Below are positions 21,831-33,899 of a DNA stretch of 39,184 nucleotides, piece by piece (position 1 is the first letter of the stretch; the number at the start of each line of letters is the position of its first letter). A model generated the notes under the pieces. That model was given only the letters and a program-made list of their open reading frames with translations. It was not told the origin of the DNA and did no database searches. The position numbers and the translations under genes are program-made. Source of the DNA: Hymenoscyphus infarciens (lineage: Eukaryota > Ascomycota > Leotiomycetes > Helotiales > Helotiaceae); assembly GCA_001414345.1 (NCBI GenBank), contig LLCB01000426.1, positions 1-39,184 of the forward strand, given 5' to 3'.

Positions 21831-24800
21831 ATACTATACTATTATTAGCTATAAATACTTCAACGTTATAAGGTTTACTTAAATTAGTAAGAAAAGTTCT
21901 AACATCTTTAAGAGTAATATAGTCGAAATCGTCTATAAAAGTGTCTAACTATTAAAATAATACTTTAAAAGACCTATTTAGAGGTCTTAGATACTTTTAG
22001 AGCTATCTACGTCCGCGCTTCTAGAGAGGTTCTAGTATAGTTTCTAGAATATCAGTATTTTAGCAGATTTATAACTATTAAAGTTAGTATTAGAGAGAAG
22101 GTGAATATTATTTAATATCTTACCTACTCTATTACTTAAAAGTTCCCTCTTTTTTATAGAGTTAAGTTCTCTCTTTTTTATAGGGTTATAGTATTGTTTT
22201 AGACAGTGCTATGCTAGAAACTTCCTTAGTCGCTAGTACTATTCTAAAAGTTTTAAAAGTTTTAATAAAGTATAGCTTTATAACTATAGATTAAAACTTT
22301 ATAAGACTACTTAGTAATACTATAATATAGTTCTTATTCTCGATTCCTTAAAAGACAAAAGGTTCTATCTAAGACTTTATATACTCTCTCTATACTAAAA
22401 CGTCTAAATTTAAGAGCATGTTCTTAACTCGGTTAATTAGTTTATTTTATATATTAAGAGCTTCTTTAACTTAGTAGAATATAATCTACTTTCGTACTTC
22501 TTAAGTAGCCTTCTTATAGGTCTCTAACCTTATAGAAATCAGTTATAAAGGTACGTCGTTTATAGTTATTCAAGTATATATCTTATATACTAATAGAGTA
22601 GAGACTAGACTATTTAGGCCTACTATATTATTAATTACTTTAAAGGCTATTTAAAGTATTAAACTTTATAAGAGATAAGGCTCTTATTTATATATAATAT
22701 TATATACTTATTAAATCAGTCTATAGTATTGTTCTACTATACTAATTAAATTATATACCTTAACTAGTATAGTTTTTACTATAGTATCTATTCTAGTAGC
22801 AGAGTATATAAAGTCCTTTCTAATAAAGTTTATTCTAGTATCTATAATAATATAGTTAAGAGGTCTAAGATATATATTAATCTAATATCTTTAGAAGACC
22901 TCTTATATAGTTGTCGCTTTTATATCTAGTAAAAAGTCACCTACTTAATACCTTATTACTTCGTCTATATAGTATAAGACTACCTACTTATTAAAGAAGA
23001 AAGTATTAATTAAAACACTATAATTAAATTTAAGGTTATTATAAAGAGTAAACTTAAAACTAGCTTAGCAAACTTCTATACTTTTAATAGTATTTATAGA
23101 ATTTAGTAAGATATTAAAGGATATCTTAGTTAATATAATACTTAGCTCTTTCTAGTATACGTTATAATCTTAGTACTAATAGGTAGCTAAATTGCTTATA
23201 AAGTCTTTAAATATTAATATCTATAAGAAAGATTAGGTACTCTTATATAAAGTTATATATAGCTTTATCTTAGAGTAGAAAAGAGTATCTAAATCGTTAT
23301 ATAATAGAAAACCTCTTAACTTCTATCTCTTTCTTGTTTTCTTAAATAAGTACGTTTTAAAAATTATTTAAGGTAATATTTAAGTTATCTATATTATTAA
23401 TATAAAGGATAAAAGGAGTATTAGATTATACTATATAGAATTTAGCTTTTCTAATTAGTATATTAATTATTATTAATTCTAAAGATAAAGTATATCTCTT
23501 ACTAAACTAGATATTAAATTAACCCTTTATACCTTTGTTAATTAAGACGCTTTTAATAAGTCTAATATATGTAAGATATTAGTTATATCCTATACTTAAC
23601 TTTTAAGCTACCTTAGTATCAATTATTATACTAAAGAAGTTCTCTTTTATATATCTTTTAGCTATTATTATAAATACTTCCTCTATAAATTCGTATATAA
23701 TATTAGAAGTATTATTTAAGTTATTTAGGTTTTATAAGATATATCTATTAATAGTATATCTTTATACTAAACTTATTAAATTCGTAGTAAGTTATTTAGT
23801 ATTTAAATCGTTAATAAATCCTATAGAAGTAATATTATAATAGATAACTTCTTTATCTAAACTAATATCTAATAAGTAACTATCTTCTTTTAATAGAGTA
23901 ATAATATAAAGAGTCTCTAATATCTCCTTCTTTTAGGTATCCTAAGTATATACTATATTTATATTATATACTTTTCTAGTATACCTATCTTACTTCCCTT
24001 TAAAGTGTTTAGAATTCTTATTAGTCTATTTAGTAAAGTAATAGTCCTACTCTTCTTAACTATAATCCTAAGATAAATAATCGTTCTTTCTATATATATA
24101 ACATATTCTCTTCTTCTTATATCGATCTATACTACTAAATTTATTTATACTACTATATTATCTATTCTTATAGAAGTGCTTCTTAGTTATTATAGTTTTA
24201 TTTATAACTATCTCTAAGTAGACTTTTATATAAGATTAGATTAAACTTTATAGGAGAGTAATAGTATTAGAAATCGACGAATCTTAGAATAAGGTTAATA
24301 TTATAATAGTATAATCTAGAACCTTTTTATATATTAAAATTAGCTTATTTAAAAACTAACTATTAGTATAAAAGTCTATAAGGAGGGAAAATCTTAGTAA
24401 ATTAAGTCTTAATAATATATCTTTAAAAGACTATAATATTAATATTCTAGATACTTGAATTATCTCCTATAAATTAATATTATTCTACTTAGATAATTAG
24501 TCTCTTTTATAAAGTTTATCTTTAAAGTATTATTATATAGATATAGATAAAACTTTAAAAGATTAATCGTTGTTTTTATTAAAAAGTATAGTATAAAAGT
24601 AATTTAAAGCGTTACTTTTTAGTATAGTAGAGAAGGTAAGAGAGTAAATCGCTAGTAATACTCTACTTCTCTTATATATATTCTTAAATATTATAACTTT
24701 AATTATAAAGTTATCTTCTTTTCTACTATACTTTTAATCGTCTTTATATACTTTTATAAGTATATCTAATATATATAAGTAGTCTTAACTCTTTTAAGAA

Positions 24801-26038
24801 TTTCGTAAAGTTAACTCTAGTTTGAAATATACTATATTTATATATACTAGTAGTCTTCTACTAAGATTATCTTATCGCTGATTATGTTCTAGATACTTAG
24901 AGGTATTATTGAAATCGTTGTTACTAGTATCTTTGCTAAATTAATAGAATATAAAGAAAGAGGTCTAGTCGTCTTTTAGTAGACCTAAAAGTTAGATTAG
25001 AGGTTATACTAGATTACTTAGGTCTTTTCTTTTAGTTAGTAGGATTAAAGTCGTCGAAGGTGTTAGTTATTATAACGATGTTAGTTGTTATTATTATTAT
25101 ATAGTAGATATTTATAAAGCTTTGTCTCTAGCCTTTGTCTTAGATTAGGTGTTTTAAGTAATATTTTCAGCTTAAGGTTATTATTATAGAGGTTATAGAG
25201 GTTATAGAGGTTGTAGTTGTTATTACTATAGCTTTTGTTATCTTTTAGCGTATTCTAGTATATATTTATAATAAGATCTAAAGACTCTACTACTAGTGTC
25301 TCCTTCTAATACTATAGCTTTTAATTCTTCGTCTAACTACTTAGTTTAGTTAACCTCGGTAGTGGTGTTATATAGTGCCTAAGATATAAGCATTTTATAT
25401 CTATTTGTCTTAATCTATACACCTCTTCTTTAAAGCGTCTATTATAACTTAGTATTTGTAGATTAGTAGATCTTAGTGAATTTATCTTAATTCTATTCTT
25501 TAAAGTCTATTTAAAATTCGTCTTAAAAAAGAAGGTCTTTGTTCTTTCTTTTAGTATACTCTTCTTCTCTTTTAGTAGTAAAAATTGTCTCTTCTATCTA
25601 TATTAACTTTGGCTTTAGTACTAGCTTTAGAGTCTATTTTAGTACTAAAGTTAAAGCTTCTAAAGTTATTAGAATCAGTGTTAGTATATCCGTTATATTA
25701 TAGATATTATAGATATTATAGATGTTATAGATAAATTTAGATATTATTGAAAGTCTGTTTATACTTTACTTAGTAGGTAAAAGAGAATTCGGGTTTTAGG
25801 TGAATAAGTATCTTAGAGAGTATAAATTATCTTAAGAGATAATAGGAGATCGGTATTAGTAATTAGTACTTCTTATATTAAGAAGCGTTTACTATTTATC
25901 GTGAATTTAAATAGTAGAAGGAACTACGATCTATGAAAGAGAGTCTACTAGTAATATTAAGTTTACTTTTATATAAGTATACTTATAGTAGAAATATATA
26001 AAGTAACTAAGTATCTAATCTATATGTCTACTAATTAG

Positions 26039-26210
26039 TATTAGTATAACTTATAGTTATAAAAGCGATATAAAAAGAGTTATATTATCATTTATATATA
26101 CCGAGTAAAGCTAGCTACGATGCCTACTTAAGTAGCCTTTAAGCGAGTATACGTATACCTACGTATACTAATCCAAATCGCTATTTACCTCTTAAATATA
26201 TATACCGATA
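26039..26210 (-). repeat. LTR (5' LTR in element orientation)
   Basis: 172 bp, the more heavily A/T-converted member of the LTR pair. It is followed by the target copy TTTAA at 26211-26215. Confidence 0.88.
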
Positions 26211-26215
26211 TTTAA

Positions 26216-27588
26216 AGCTTAAAAAGCTTAAATCTAAGGACTTTTCTTAATCGTATACTAATTACCTAATCGGGCTAGCGCTTTCTCTTTACGCTGCCCT
26301 TTCTTATAAGTAGTATACTCTTCTACTACTTTTCGTAAAAGGTTATACTAAAGTCTCTAGTAATCTACTTATTAACTTCCGCCTATATCTTTACCTTTTC
26401 TAGTATTCGATTTAACTACGTTCCGTCGACTAGCGTACTATAATTTATATTATCGAGAGTAGTAGAATTGAAGGCGTTAACTTAAGAGGTTATATTAATA
26501 TCGAAGTATTAGTATCAGATCGATATCAAAGTATTAGTATTAGATTAAACGCTTATAAATAGATATATCTAGCTACTAATTTATAGACGATCTGCTATTT
26601 ACGTTGAATAGGTAAAAGGCTTAAATTTATTTACTTTATTATATAAATTATACTTAATCTTAACAGGAGAGTATAGGAGAGTGTCCCTTCTACTAGAGAG
26701 TCTAGAGAGCTAGCTCTCTAGTGAAAAGATAAGTACTTTATACTATTACTATTAGAACATGTCTAGAAGTTAGGCGATACTCTAAGGAGGTAAAACTAAG
26801 GTTATTCTTACTTTTTAGAGATATTAATATTTTTATTAGTTTCGTTAGTTTAACTAGTTAAGTATATATTTAAGTGTTTTACGAGTATTAGACACTTTTA
26901 AGTAATAATTTAAGTTATATTTATAGTTTCTAGAGTATTAGTATTTAGAAATATAATAATATATATATATAATATAAAAGAATTTTAAAACGCTTCTAGT
27001 AGAGTAAATAGGAGAATAAGAGAGCGAATTACGTAGTAGCGCTCTTAGTATACTAGGGGCTAGAGTGAATAGGAGGATAAGGGGGCGAATCACGTGGTGG
27101 CGCTCTTGGCATACTAGGGGCCCCTGCTAGCGTTAGGACAGAATAGCGCAATCCAACTATATACAGGTCCGCCACGAGTGTGGTCACGTGCCCTTCCCGC
27201 AACAGCTAAGCGAGAATTGAGGGTGGAATTTATCACAGGAATCGTAATAGCGTAGGTATCACCCTGGTCGAGCCTCAAGTAGAATCAATAAGACTACTAT
27301 GTAGTATATAAGACGTCTAAAGAGTAAATGCTGGCAGGAGCTAGGAATATATGCAGGTGCCAGGTCACGTGTATCTCACAACAGAATTTACTAACACCTA
27401 AAAGACCAGCGCACATAATCATTAAAAATGCTACTAATCATAAGTTTGCTTTGCAAGGCACGTTTAGAGTATAAATCAACCCAAGAACTGTCGATTTTCA
27501 ACTACTCAATTCAAAACCGAAACCTAACCGCTAAAAATGCAATTATAATAATCTACAAAGAAACCCCTAAAATCTCTCCTCTAAACCC
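26216..27588. other. Repeat block ending, then gene-poor flank with CACGTG repeats
   Basis: Up to about 27060 the sequence is AT-rich and RIP-like. Beyond it base composition returns to normal. A motif group (TATA-CAGGT...GGTCACGTG...CAACAG) occurs at about 27157-27205 and again at 27347-27384. No ORF is supported before the gene that ends at 27589. Confidence 0.5.
27002..27166. repeat. Tandem duplication and right arm of the large inverted repeat
   Basis: A unit of about 61 bp beginning GAGT-AATAGGAG occurs at about 27003-27063 and again at 27065-27125. The first copy differs from the second almost entirely by A for G and T for C. Downstream, 27127-27147 is the inverted counterpart of 19774-19794. 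Confidence 0.7.
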
Positions 27589-29330
27589 CTACGATATCTG
27601 AACAACACATTTACAGTTACCACTCATACAAAACAAAAGATTCTTAGCCTGCGGATCCCCCGTCGGGGGACAAAAATCCTTAGGGCAATCCGACACTTGT
27701 GAACATGGCGTCCCACTGCTCGTTGGAGCTTTACTAGTACTTTTCGATGGCGAAGGAGTAACAGCTTTCGAAGTGGAAGCTGAAATTGGCTTTGAAGTGC
27801 TCGAAGAACTCGTATTCTTAGAGGTCGGAGTGACTTGTATTGGCTTACTCGTAGAATCCGTAGGTTTTGAAGTCGCCGTCTCGCTTGTAGACTTTGTAGT
27901 TACGGTTGACAAACCGGATGTTTGAGCAAGTTTAGAAGTAAGATTCGCAGCTTGAGCTGAGAACTCTGATACTGCTCCTTTGAACCAAGCCCCGGATTGG
28001 AGTTCATTTTCTATGGAGGCCATGAAATCGCCTTCTCCTGTTGGGTATGCTGATGCGGATCCAGGTGCCCCTGTAATGGTTGAGGTTGCGGTTGTATGTT
28101 TTACGTCACAGCCTTGGGCTTGGGTTACCGCACTAGAGACTGTAGTTGTTGCAATCGTTGAGCCGTCTGTGTTGGTTTGGAAGGAGACGAAAAAGGTTAC
28201 GTCTGTTACTGTGCTGCTTTTTGTGCAAGAGGACTTGGTCTCGCTTGTGGTCTCCGATGTTTTCGTTGGCTTGGAAGTTGGTTTTGTGGGCTCGCTGGTT
28301 GGAGTTGATTGGTATGTGGGGTCGCCGGCTTTGTTCAAAGTAATGGCTGGCATGTTGGAAGAGAATCCCGGTGGCGGACCCGTTCCTGGTGGTGGAGGTG
28401 GGAGGATTCCAGGGCCTAATTTTTGGTCAGCTTGTAAAATTTCGTAGAGCAAGAGTAAGAATTACCTGTGAATCCGGGAATAACAAAGCCGAACGAATCG
28501 CCACCTCCTCCACCTGGTGGGCAAAACCAACAGAGTGGTGGAAGAATTGGGAATCCATGAGAGTCATGCGTTGCTTTGGTTATGCCACTAGTTTTGCTAG
28601 GGGTAACACTTCCCCAAATAATCGGGATGATATTGGAAACCTGTGGGTCAGTAGTAGTGGAAGTAGTAGTTGGAGACCCAGGTGGTAAGATTTCCGTTGT
28701 TGTTCCTGGGTCTGGGGGATTCGTAGTCGTGCCAGTATTTGTATTGGAAGTCTTTCCGGTTGAAGAACGCGTTTGACTAGTCTCAGTCGGCTTGCCAGTT
28801 TCCGAAGTCTTTCCCGTAGAGGAGCTTGTTTTGCTCGTCTCAGTTGGAATGTTCGTTTCCGACGTTTTGCCTGTCGATGAGCTTGTCTTGCTCGTTTCTG
28901 TGGCATCCGTCTTTGAGGAAAGTTTGCTCGTTCCAGAAGTTGGAGAAGTCGATTTTCCAGTCTCTGTGCTTGACTTTGAAGTCTCCGACAGTGAAGTCTT
29001 GGAGGTATTATCCACTGAAGAAGTATCGGCACTAGTGGAGCTCTTTGTTGTTGCTGTCAAGTCTGTCGAAGAACTTTTCGTGGTATCTGATTTTGTGGTT
29101 CCACTCGGGATAATTGTTGACGATGAACCTTTGGTCGACGAGATTTTACTTGTTGCTGTGACATTTAAAGAAGTCGGTAAGATGGTGGAGGATATTGAGC
29201 TTGAGGAAGTTTTGGTCGTCGAATTCCTAGTTGAGTTGGTAATTGAAGACGAGCTGAAGCTTCCAGACTGAGCTTGAATTCCGACCAAAAGCGCGGCAGC
29301 AGAAGCCAAAGAAATTGGTGAGATATGCAT
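27589..29330 (-). CDS. Secreted Ser/Thr-rich mucin-like protein with Cys-rich C-terminus
   Basis: Predicted complement(join(27589..28415, 28466..29330)), 563 aa. The 50-nt intron has GTAATT, a GCTGACC branch and TTAG. An N-terminal signal peptide (MHISPISLASAAALLVGIQA) precedes about 240 residues dominated by Ser and Thr, including three 19-aa repeats of the type ETSKTSSSTGKTSETNIPT (codons around 28737-28907). A Gly/Pro segment with CWFCPPGGGGG follows. The second exon has Pro-rich and Ser/Thr-rich parts and a C-TKSSTVTDVTFFVS..GCDV stretch like linker regions of fungal chitinases and adhesins. It ends in six cysteines (CSQVSDC..C..C..CKC). No GPI-type hydrophobic tail is seen. Heavy O-glycosylation and a cell-wall or apoplastic location are inferred. 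Shares its upstream spacer with the protease gene at 30268. Confidence 0.82.
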
Positions 29331-30267
29331 GTTGAAAAACGTGGAATGAAGGAGTTATCAAGCGATCGTTATGAAGAATCAAAGAATTGAAGAAAAGAAT
29401 GTGTAAGACATCCAAAACGAAAAAAGGCAAGACACCGAAGTGTTATAAACCGCACTGAATCCGATACCACACAGTGTCAAACGCTCACAATCAGAAAAGG
29501 ATACATGAAATGTGAAGAAACAGCGGATTCCTCATGATATGACTGCAGCCACACTCCGTTTCAAGCCAGCGAAATAAAGATTCTTTCCTCCCCGGATCGG
29601 TAGAAGGAATGCCGGGTATGGAGGGCGCAGCCCTGTGAGACTGTAATCCCCCCCTCATTCGAAGTCGCGAATAAATAACCAGTTAGTTATGCTTACATCC
29701 GACAGGATTCTATCTCACCTGATCTGTAGATCTCACCTTAATTTAAGAATTTCCCGGGCTGTTACAGTTTACCGCGATTCGCACACAGCTAAATATGTGG
29801 CAATCCTCTGTGTAAGCTATCATATATTTTGGTGATGCATTGATATCCCAAAATTGTTCGAAACAACGAGCCTCTTGGTCAATTTCCGAACCAATTGAAT
29901 ATTGATGATCTACTAAAATTTACCCCAGATACCTTCGTTTCTCACTCCTAGAGCCTTGCTGGATTTCATTCCCTAAGCCCGCTGTGAATCCTACACTTGT
30001 CGTCCGGAGGATTAAGATGATGAGATACTAGCTACATGCACAGCCATGTTCCAATACACGACGCCCACTTTCTATCACACTCGGGATTTACCTTAGATAA
30101 CTACGAAATCGCGATCCAAGGTTTAAAGATCTTGTTTTCCTTGTGACCGATGTTTTCGTCAAGTAGCCACTGCTTCGATCTCTTCCTTTCGCTTCTACAG
30201 TAAACGTACAGTAAAGGCATTACACTCATTTTTCCCAATCGCCTTTTAACAATCATTTTCTTACACG
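29331..30267. promoter_or_regulatory. Shared divergent promoter spacer
   Basis: 937 bp separate the start codons of two oppositely transcribed secreted-protein genes. No ORF is supported inside. No specific operator can be named by eye. Shared regulation is plausible from the arrangement only. Confidence 0.4.
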
Positions 30268-31486
30268 ATGCGTCTTTCATTATTTCTCTTGTCGATTGGT
30301 TTGACTAGCCATGTCTGGGGAGTCAAGATGAGCGAGCGGTTTACCGTCTCGTCAACCTGTGACAACACGAAAATGGATGCGATGTTGACAGAATCAATCA
30401 GTATGACAGAGAACGCAATTGCAGCTCTCGATAAACTCCAGGGCTCGCTTTTGTTCGCCAACAAGGAACTGGTGAACCTCATAGAAGCAGCAGTTACTGC
30501 GTGGGGAGTCACCTCTCCGGGGTTTCTCACACGTTCGTTTGGTGCTGATGAAAAGGCAAGATTAAAGAAGGCACAAGGTACCGAAAAAGTTCTCCCTGGT
30601 CAATCGGTTGCATCAGAACTAACAGATGCAAATAGACAAATACAAAACACTCCTAGCGGCCTTAAAAGATGGAACGAATATGTCACCGAGTCAGAACTAC
30701 TTGTTTTGCGACTCGACCACTTTGCAGTGGACAACCGTAAGTCTATACATCCAAAACAATGGAGGCATAGCTGACACAAATATAGAAAGCAGTAGACATC
30801 TTTACAAAAGCTCCAGCAGACCAAACAATCGAAGATTACTGTACGTAACCCCACACAACACATCAAATCAAAATTAACTCTTCGCAGTCTCAAAAGTACA
30901 AACAGGAGTAAAAGGGCTTTGGAAAGACCCGGATAACAAAAACGGCGACGATTTCAACTGGATAGTTGACGAATATAACGGCGGCCCTATGTGCGGACCA
31001 AAGGCAGCCGAAGCCATCACCTATCGCCAAAGTCCAAAGAGCATGTTCCTCTGTCCGTCGTTATTAGATGGCAAAACATATAAAACAAGCATTGAGGGAA
31101 ACAGAAAGGACACAGATAAGAAGATATGGGGGGACATCCAGAATATTCCCGGAGTTTTTATCCACGAGATGATGCACTGGTTGGATTTGAAACCGGCCAG
31201 TGAGCATGGTATGATTATCCTCTCCATAATGCTAGACTTCACAGGTCGGGCTAATACGAGATGAATAGTAACCGATGAAAAAATTGTTGATCCAGGAAGC
31301 GGAAAGCCAACAACGGCCTACGGCATGATGGCCGTTTGGCTGCTTGCTGGAAATTTGGACGGAGATACTGGCAACGCAGGAAAGAAGGGAAATACTGTGA
31401 CGAACGCGGATTCTTACCATGTATTTGCGACGATGGCTTATATCCCTGGGGCCGACTTCTTCCCCTTTGCTGAGCCAGAAAATTAG
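30268..31486 (+). CDS. Secreted M35-like (deuterolysin/Lys-specific) metalloprotease
   Basis: Predicted join(30268..30577, 30636..30736, 30786..30840, 30888..31208, 31269..31486), 334 aa. All junctions are GT/AG and in phase. A signal peptide (MRLSLFLLSIGLTSHVWG) starts the protein. The zinc site is HEMMHW, an HExxH (about 31163-31183), in exon 4. The downstream block NADSYHVFATMAY matches the third-ligand Asp region of the M35/Lys-specific metallo-endopeptidase clan, and YGMMAVWLLA also fits. Cysteines at STCDN, FCDST, MCGP and FLCPS could form disulfides. Intron 4 is placed at 31209-31268 because the shorter AG at 31244 would leave only 36 nt. The family cleaves extracellular proteins; here a secreted digestive or host-directed role is inferred. 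Divergent neighbour of the mucin-like gene. Confidence 0.85.
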
Positions 31487-32258
31487 AACTTCATGTTTAT
31501 ATCTTATTGCCCTTTGTTTTCTTGGTTCGATGTAAAAGCATGCGTTCTTCAGAAGCTCCTGGGTATTCATTTTGTCCCTGCAGTTTGTGTGAAAGTCCTC
31601 ATCGATGAATCTATGAACCGTCATCTCTCTCTCTCTGTGTAGTTAACAAAATCGATCGCCCCGTGGCGTAAGTAGTCTAGTGACAACATCCAAACCACCG
31701 CGGGGTAGGCCATGAAAGTGAAAGGGATTTTCTAAAAATTCGTGTACAGCTATTCGTGGGCTTCTTACGCCGCCGCAAAGGTTTTCGGCCAAAAGAAACC
31801 ACGAGCGGCTGGTTGAGGTCGGTAGAGTACTGGGTTTTGGGGGTCGTACCTTCAACTCAGGGAGTGGTACAATGGAAGCAGGAAGAGAAAAGGCTCGCCC
31901 GAAAAAAATTATTACAGGGCTCTCGCCTTGGGCCGCACTCACTGAAACACTGAAACGTCACATCCTGAAGACTAAAATAGGCGCATAAATTCGGCGCTGG
32001 AAGCTCAAATCCTACAGGCTGTACAGGCTTCATTTAGCCTTCGTCTTACTGTGTGCTACCAATCCATCCCGCCACGCCACGTCATCTCACCCTTCCTCGT
32101 TTCTCACAACCTTTGAATAGCAAAGCTTAATGAGTACAACTGTGTTTATTCGCTCTCTCTGAGTTATTATTCGTCTATCTGAAAACTCATCCAATTGAAG
32201 AATCATCTGGTGTGAGTATTTTATCTCATCTCATCTCAGTTCAAGGACAACCTCAACC
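31487..32258. other. Intergenic spacer
   Basis: No supported gene. A GC-rich inverted pair (CCCCGTGG at 31660 and CCACCGCGGGG at 31697) could fold but was not identifiable as an RNA. TCATCTCATCTCA repeats precede the next ATG. Confidence 0.4.
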
Positions 32259-33097
32259 ATGTCCTCACAACGCACAACCATCCTCGTAAACCTCACTATT
32301 GCCGGTCTAGACCTAAAAAGCAGCAAAACAAAAGAATCAAAAGCATGGGATCATCTTATAAAGACTCTACAAGCCACAGAACCCAATCCACCGCCATATC
32401 CAGATCATCCAGCTTCAGTATGTGGCCGTGATAAAGACTCGACTGATGAGCTATTGCTCATGGTTGGTAGGTTCTCTCTCATCTCATCTCATCTCACTAT
32501 TTTCATTATCCTCCATTTTTTCTAAATCATAACTCATCCTCAAATTAGTCTCACACTTAAACTTATCTTCCAGATGGCCAATCACAGACCCAAGTCCTCC
32601 ACGCCCTCCAACCTCTAATCCCCCTCCTTCCCTCACCACCTCAAATCCGTACTGTACCCTCCAACACTATAATGAGTTCCCCAGGCCATCAAACCCAAGA
32701 ACTGACGTTCTACCTGACCTCCTCTGCATCTATTTCCCAGCTCGAAAATGGGTTGAAAGCAAAACTCTACCCGTACGAAAATCGAGGAATCATCAGGAAC
32801 TGGGCACACGCAGAAATTCTTTCTTCCTCCCCCGAATTAGAGCTGGAAGGTGAGAGGTGTAAGGGTGTGGTTCTTCTCCTCGACTGGAGTGAGACTGGAG
32901 TTTTGGGTGTGGATGAAGGAGGGAGAGAGGGGGACGATGAGATTTTGAGGAGGAAAAGTATCAAGGGGGAATTCGTCGTTGATGGGGATCCATTTTTAGG
33001 GATTGAGGAGAAGAATTGTGAGTCCCCTTTTTTCTTTTGGAAAGTTGTTTCAATCTGTTCCGACAAGAAGGCAAAGGAAAGGAATTCTGAGGCGTAG
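32259..33097 (+). CDS. Unidentified two-exon protein
   Basis: Predicted join(32259..32466, 32574..33097), up to 243 aa. The intron (107 nt, TTCCAG acceptor) keeps phase. The protein begins MSSQRTTILVNLTIAGLDLK and has no signal peptide. A possible further GTGAGT donor at 33018 would shorten the C-terminus, since the next usable acceptor (33067) leads straight to a stop. The tail after GIEEKN is therefore doubtful. No family was recognised. The small alpha/beta look (repeated TFYLTSS.., VVLLLDW) is only suggestive. Confidence 0.5.
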
Positions 33098-33899
33098 TGG
33101 TAGGTAGTTTGGATCTAAGTATTTCCTTCCATTGCCACTTTCTAGCCCTCGTCATGTTGACACAAAACCTTGAGTAGAGGTTAAATTAAGAGGAAATGCC
33201 TGACCTTGAATCCCCCGGCGTCTTTCGACGTGGGTCAAGTCAAGTCGAGCTGTACCTTCCCTTCTCAACCTCAAGACTTTCCAGTCTTCTCCCGGCAGCA
33301 TGTTGGCGCACGAGGAAGGAGCGACTCTGAGTGAAGTAATGATTTCCGTCGTCTCATTGGCACGAGGTCGCCCCTTTCCTCTTGTAACCCTGCTCGGAGA
33401 ATGATCCATCCCCAAAGTCAAGAGAGACCAGAAGCAGGGCGGACCGTGAGGAAAGGGGTTGTTCTCCATACATCTTTTCTCAGCTTGGAGAGATCTCGAG
33501 TGTCGAAATCATAGACCGGAAGCAAACTGGATTTGAGATAGAGAGTCGCGTCTTCCCTTCTCAGAGTCCTGTCTTCTTGAGGGTGGCACGTGGCGAATTC
33601 TTTTCTCTTGGGTTGGAGCTTGAGTCATCACCCTCCGTGGGTGGACAATTTGTTTTATTTTAGTTCTCTTTTTTTTTCAGGACAGGAGGGTTGGAATGTA
33701 TACTAATGAGTTTATTTTTTCCGCAGGGGATATTCAAACGCTGGAGATTGTTGGGTGTGAGAAGAGAGGGCTGTGTGTTTGTATGTAGGTTGGAAGGAGC
33801 TTTGCGTATTGGGAAGAAGTGAAGGCAAACAGAAACGAGCTGTTGCCTCCAGCCACAGCGTAATAGTCCAGAGAGGAAGCTAAAAATGGCGGGGGTAAT
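33098..33899. other. Spacer without supported gene
   Basis: Short frames on the minus strand only. Nothing recognisable. Confidence 0.4.

Larger units (their letters stand above)
19992..26210 (-). mobile_element. RIP-degraded Ty1/copia LTR retrotransposon
   Basis: Two 172-bp LTRs (19992-20163 and 26039-26210) flank 5.9 kb. The same 5-mer TTTAA abuts both outer ends (19987-19991, 26211-26215). LTR ends read TA...CA/TA, consistent with TG...CA after G-to-A/C-to-T change. The minus strand between about 21830 and 21240 reads as a copia reverse transcriptase with stops at Q/W positions: a KELPLNTRIFRLRFID-like segment, RLVI-VYN, and IVGL-TNNTLILTNNAF near the end. The order RT-left, gag-right therefore fits minus orientation. 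No intact ORF remains, so the element is dead. Confidence 0.88.

Noticed and set aside
28792..29271. Long plus-strand ORF opposite the mucin-like gene
   Set aside because: Mirror of the Ser/Thr-rich coding strand, a usual shadow of repetitive codons.
31655..31720. tRNA-like or SINE-like fold with CCCCGTGG/CCACCGCGGGG arms
   Set aside because: No B box, no anticodon arm and no terminator; only a GC hairpin remains.
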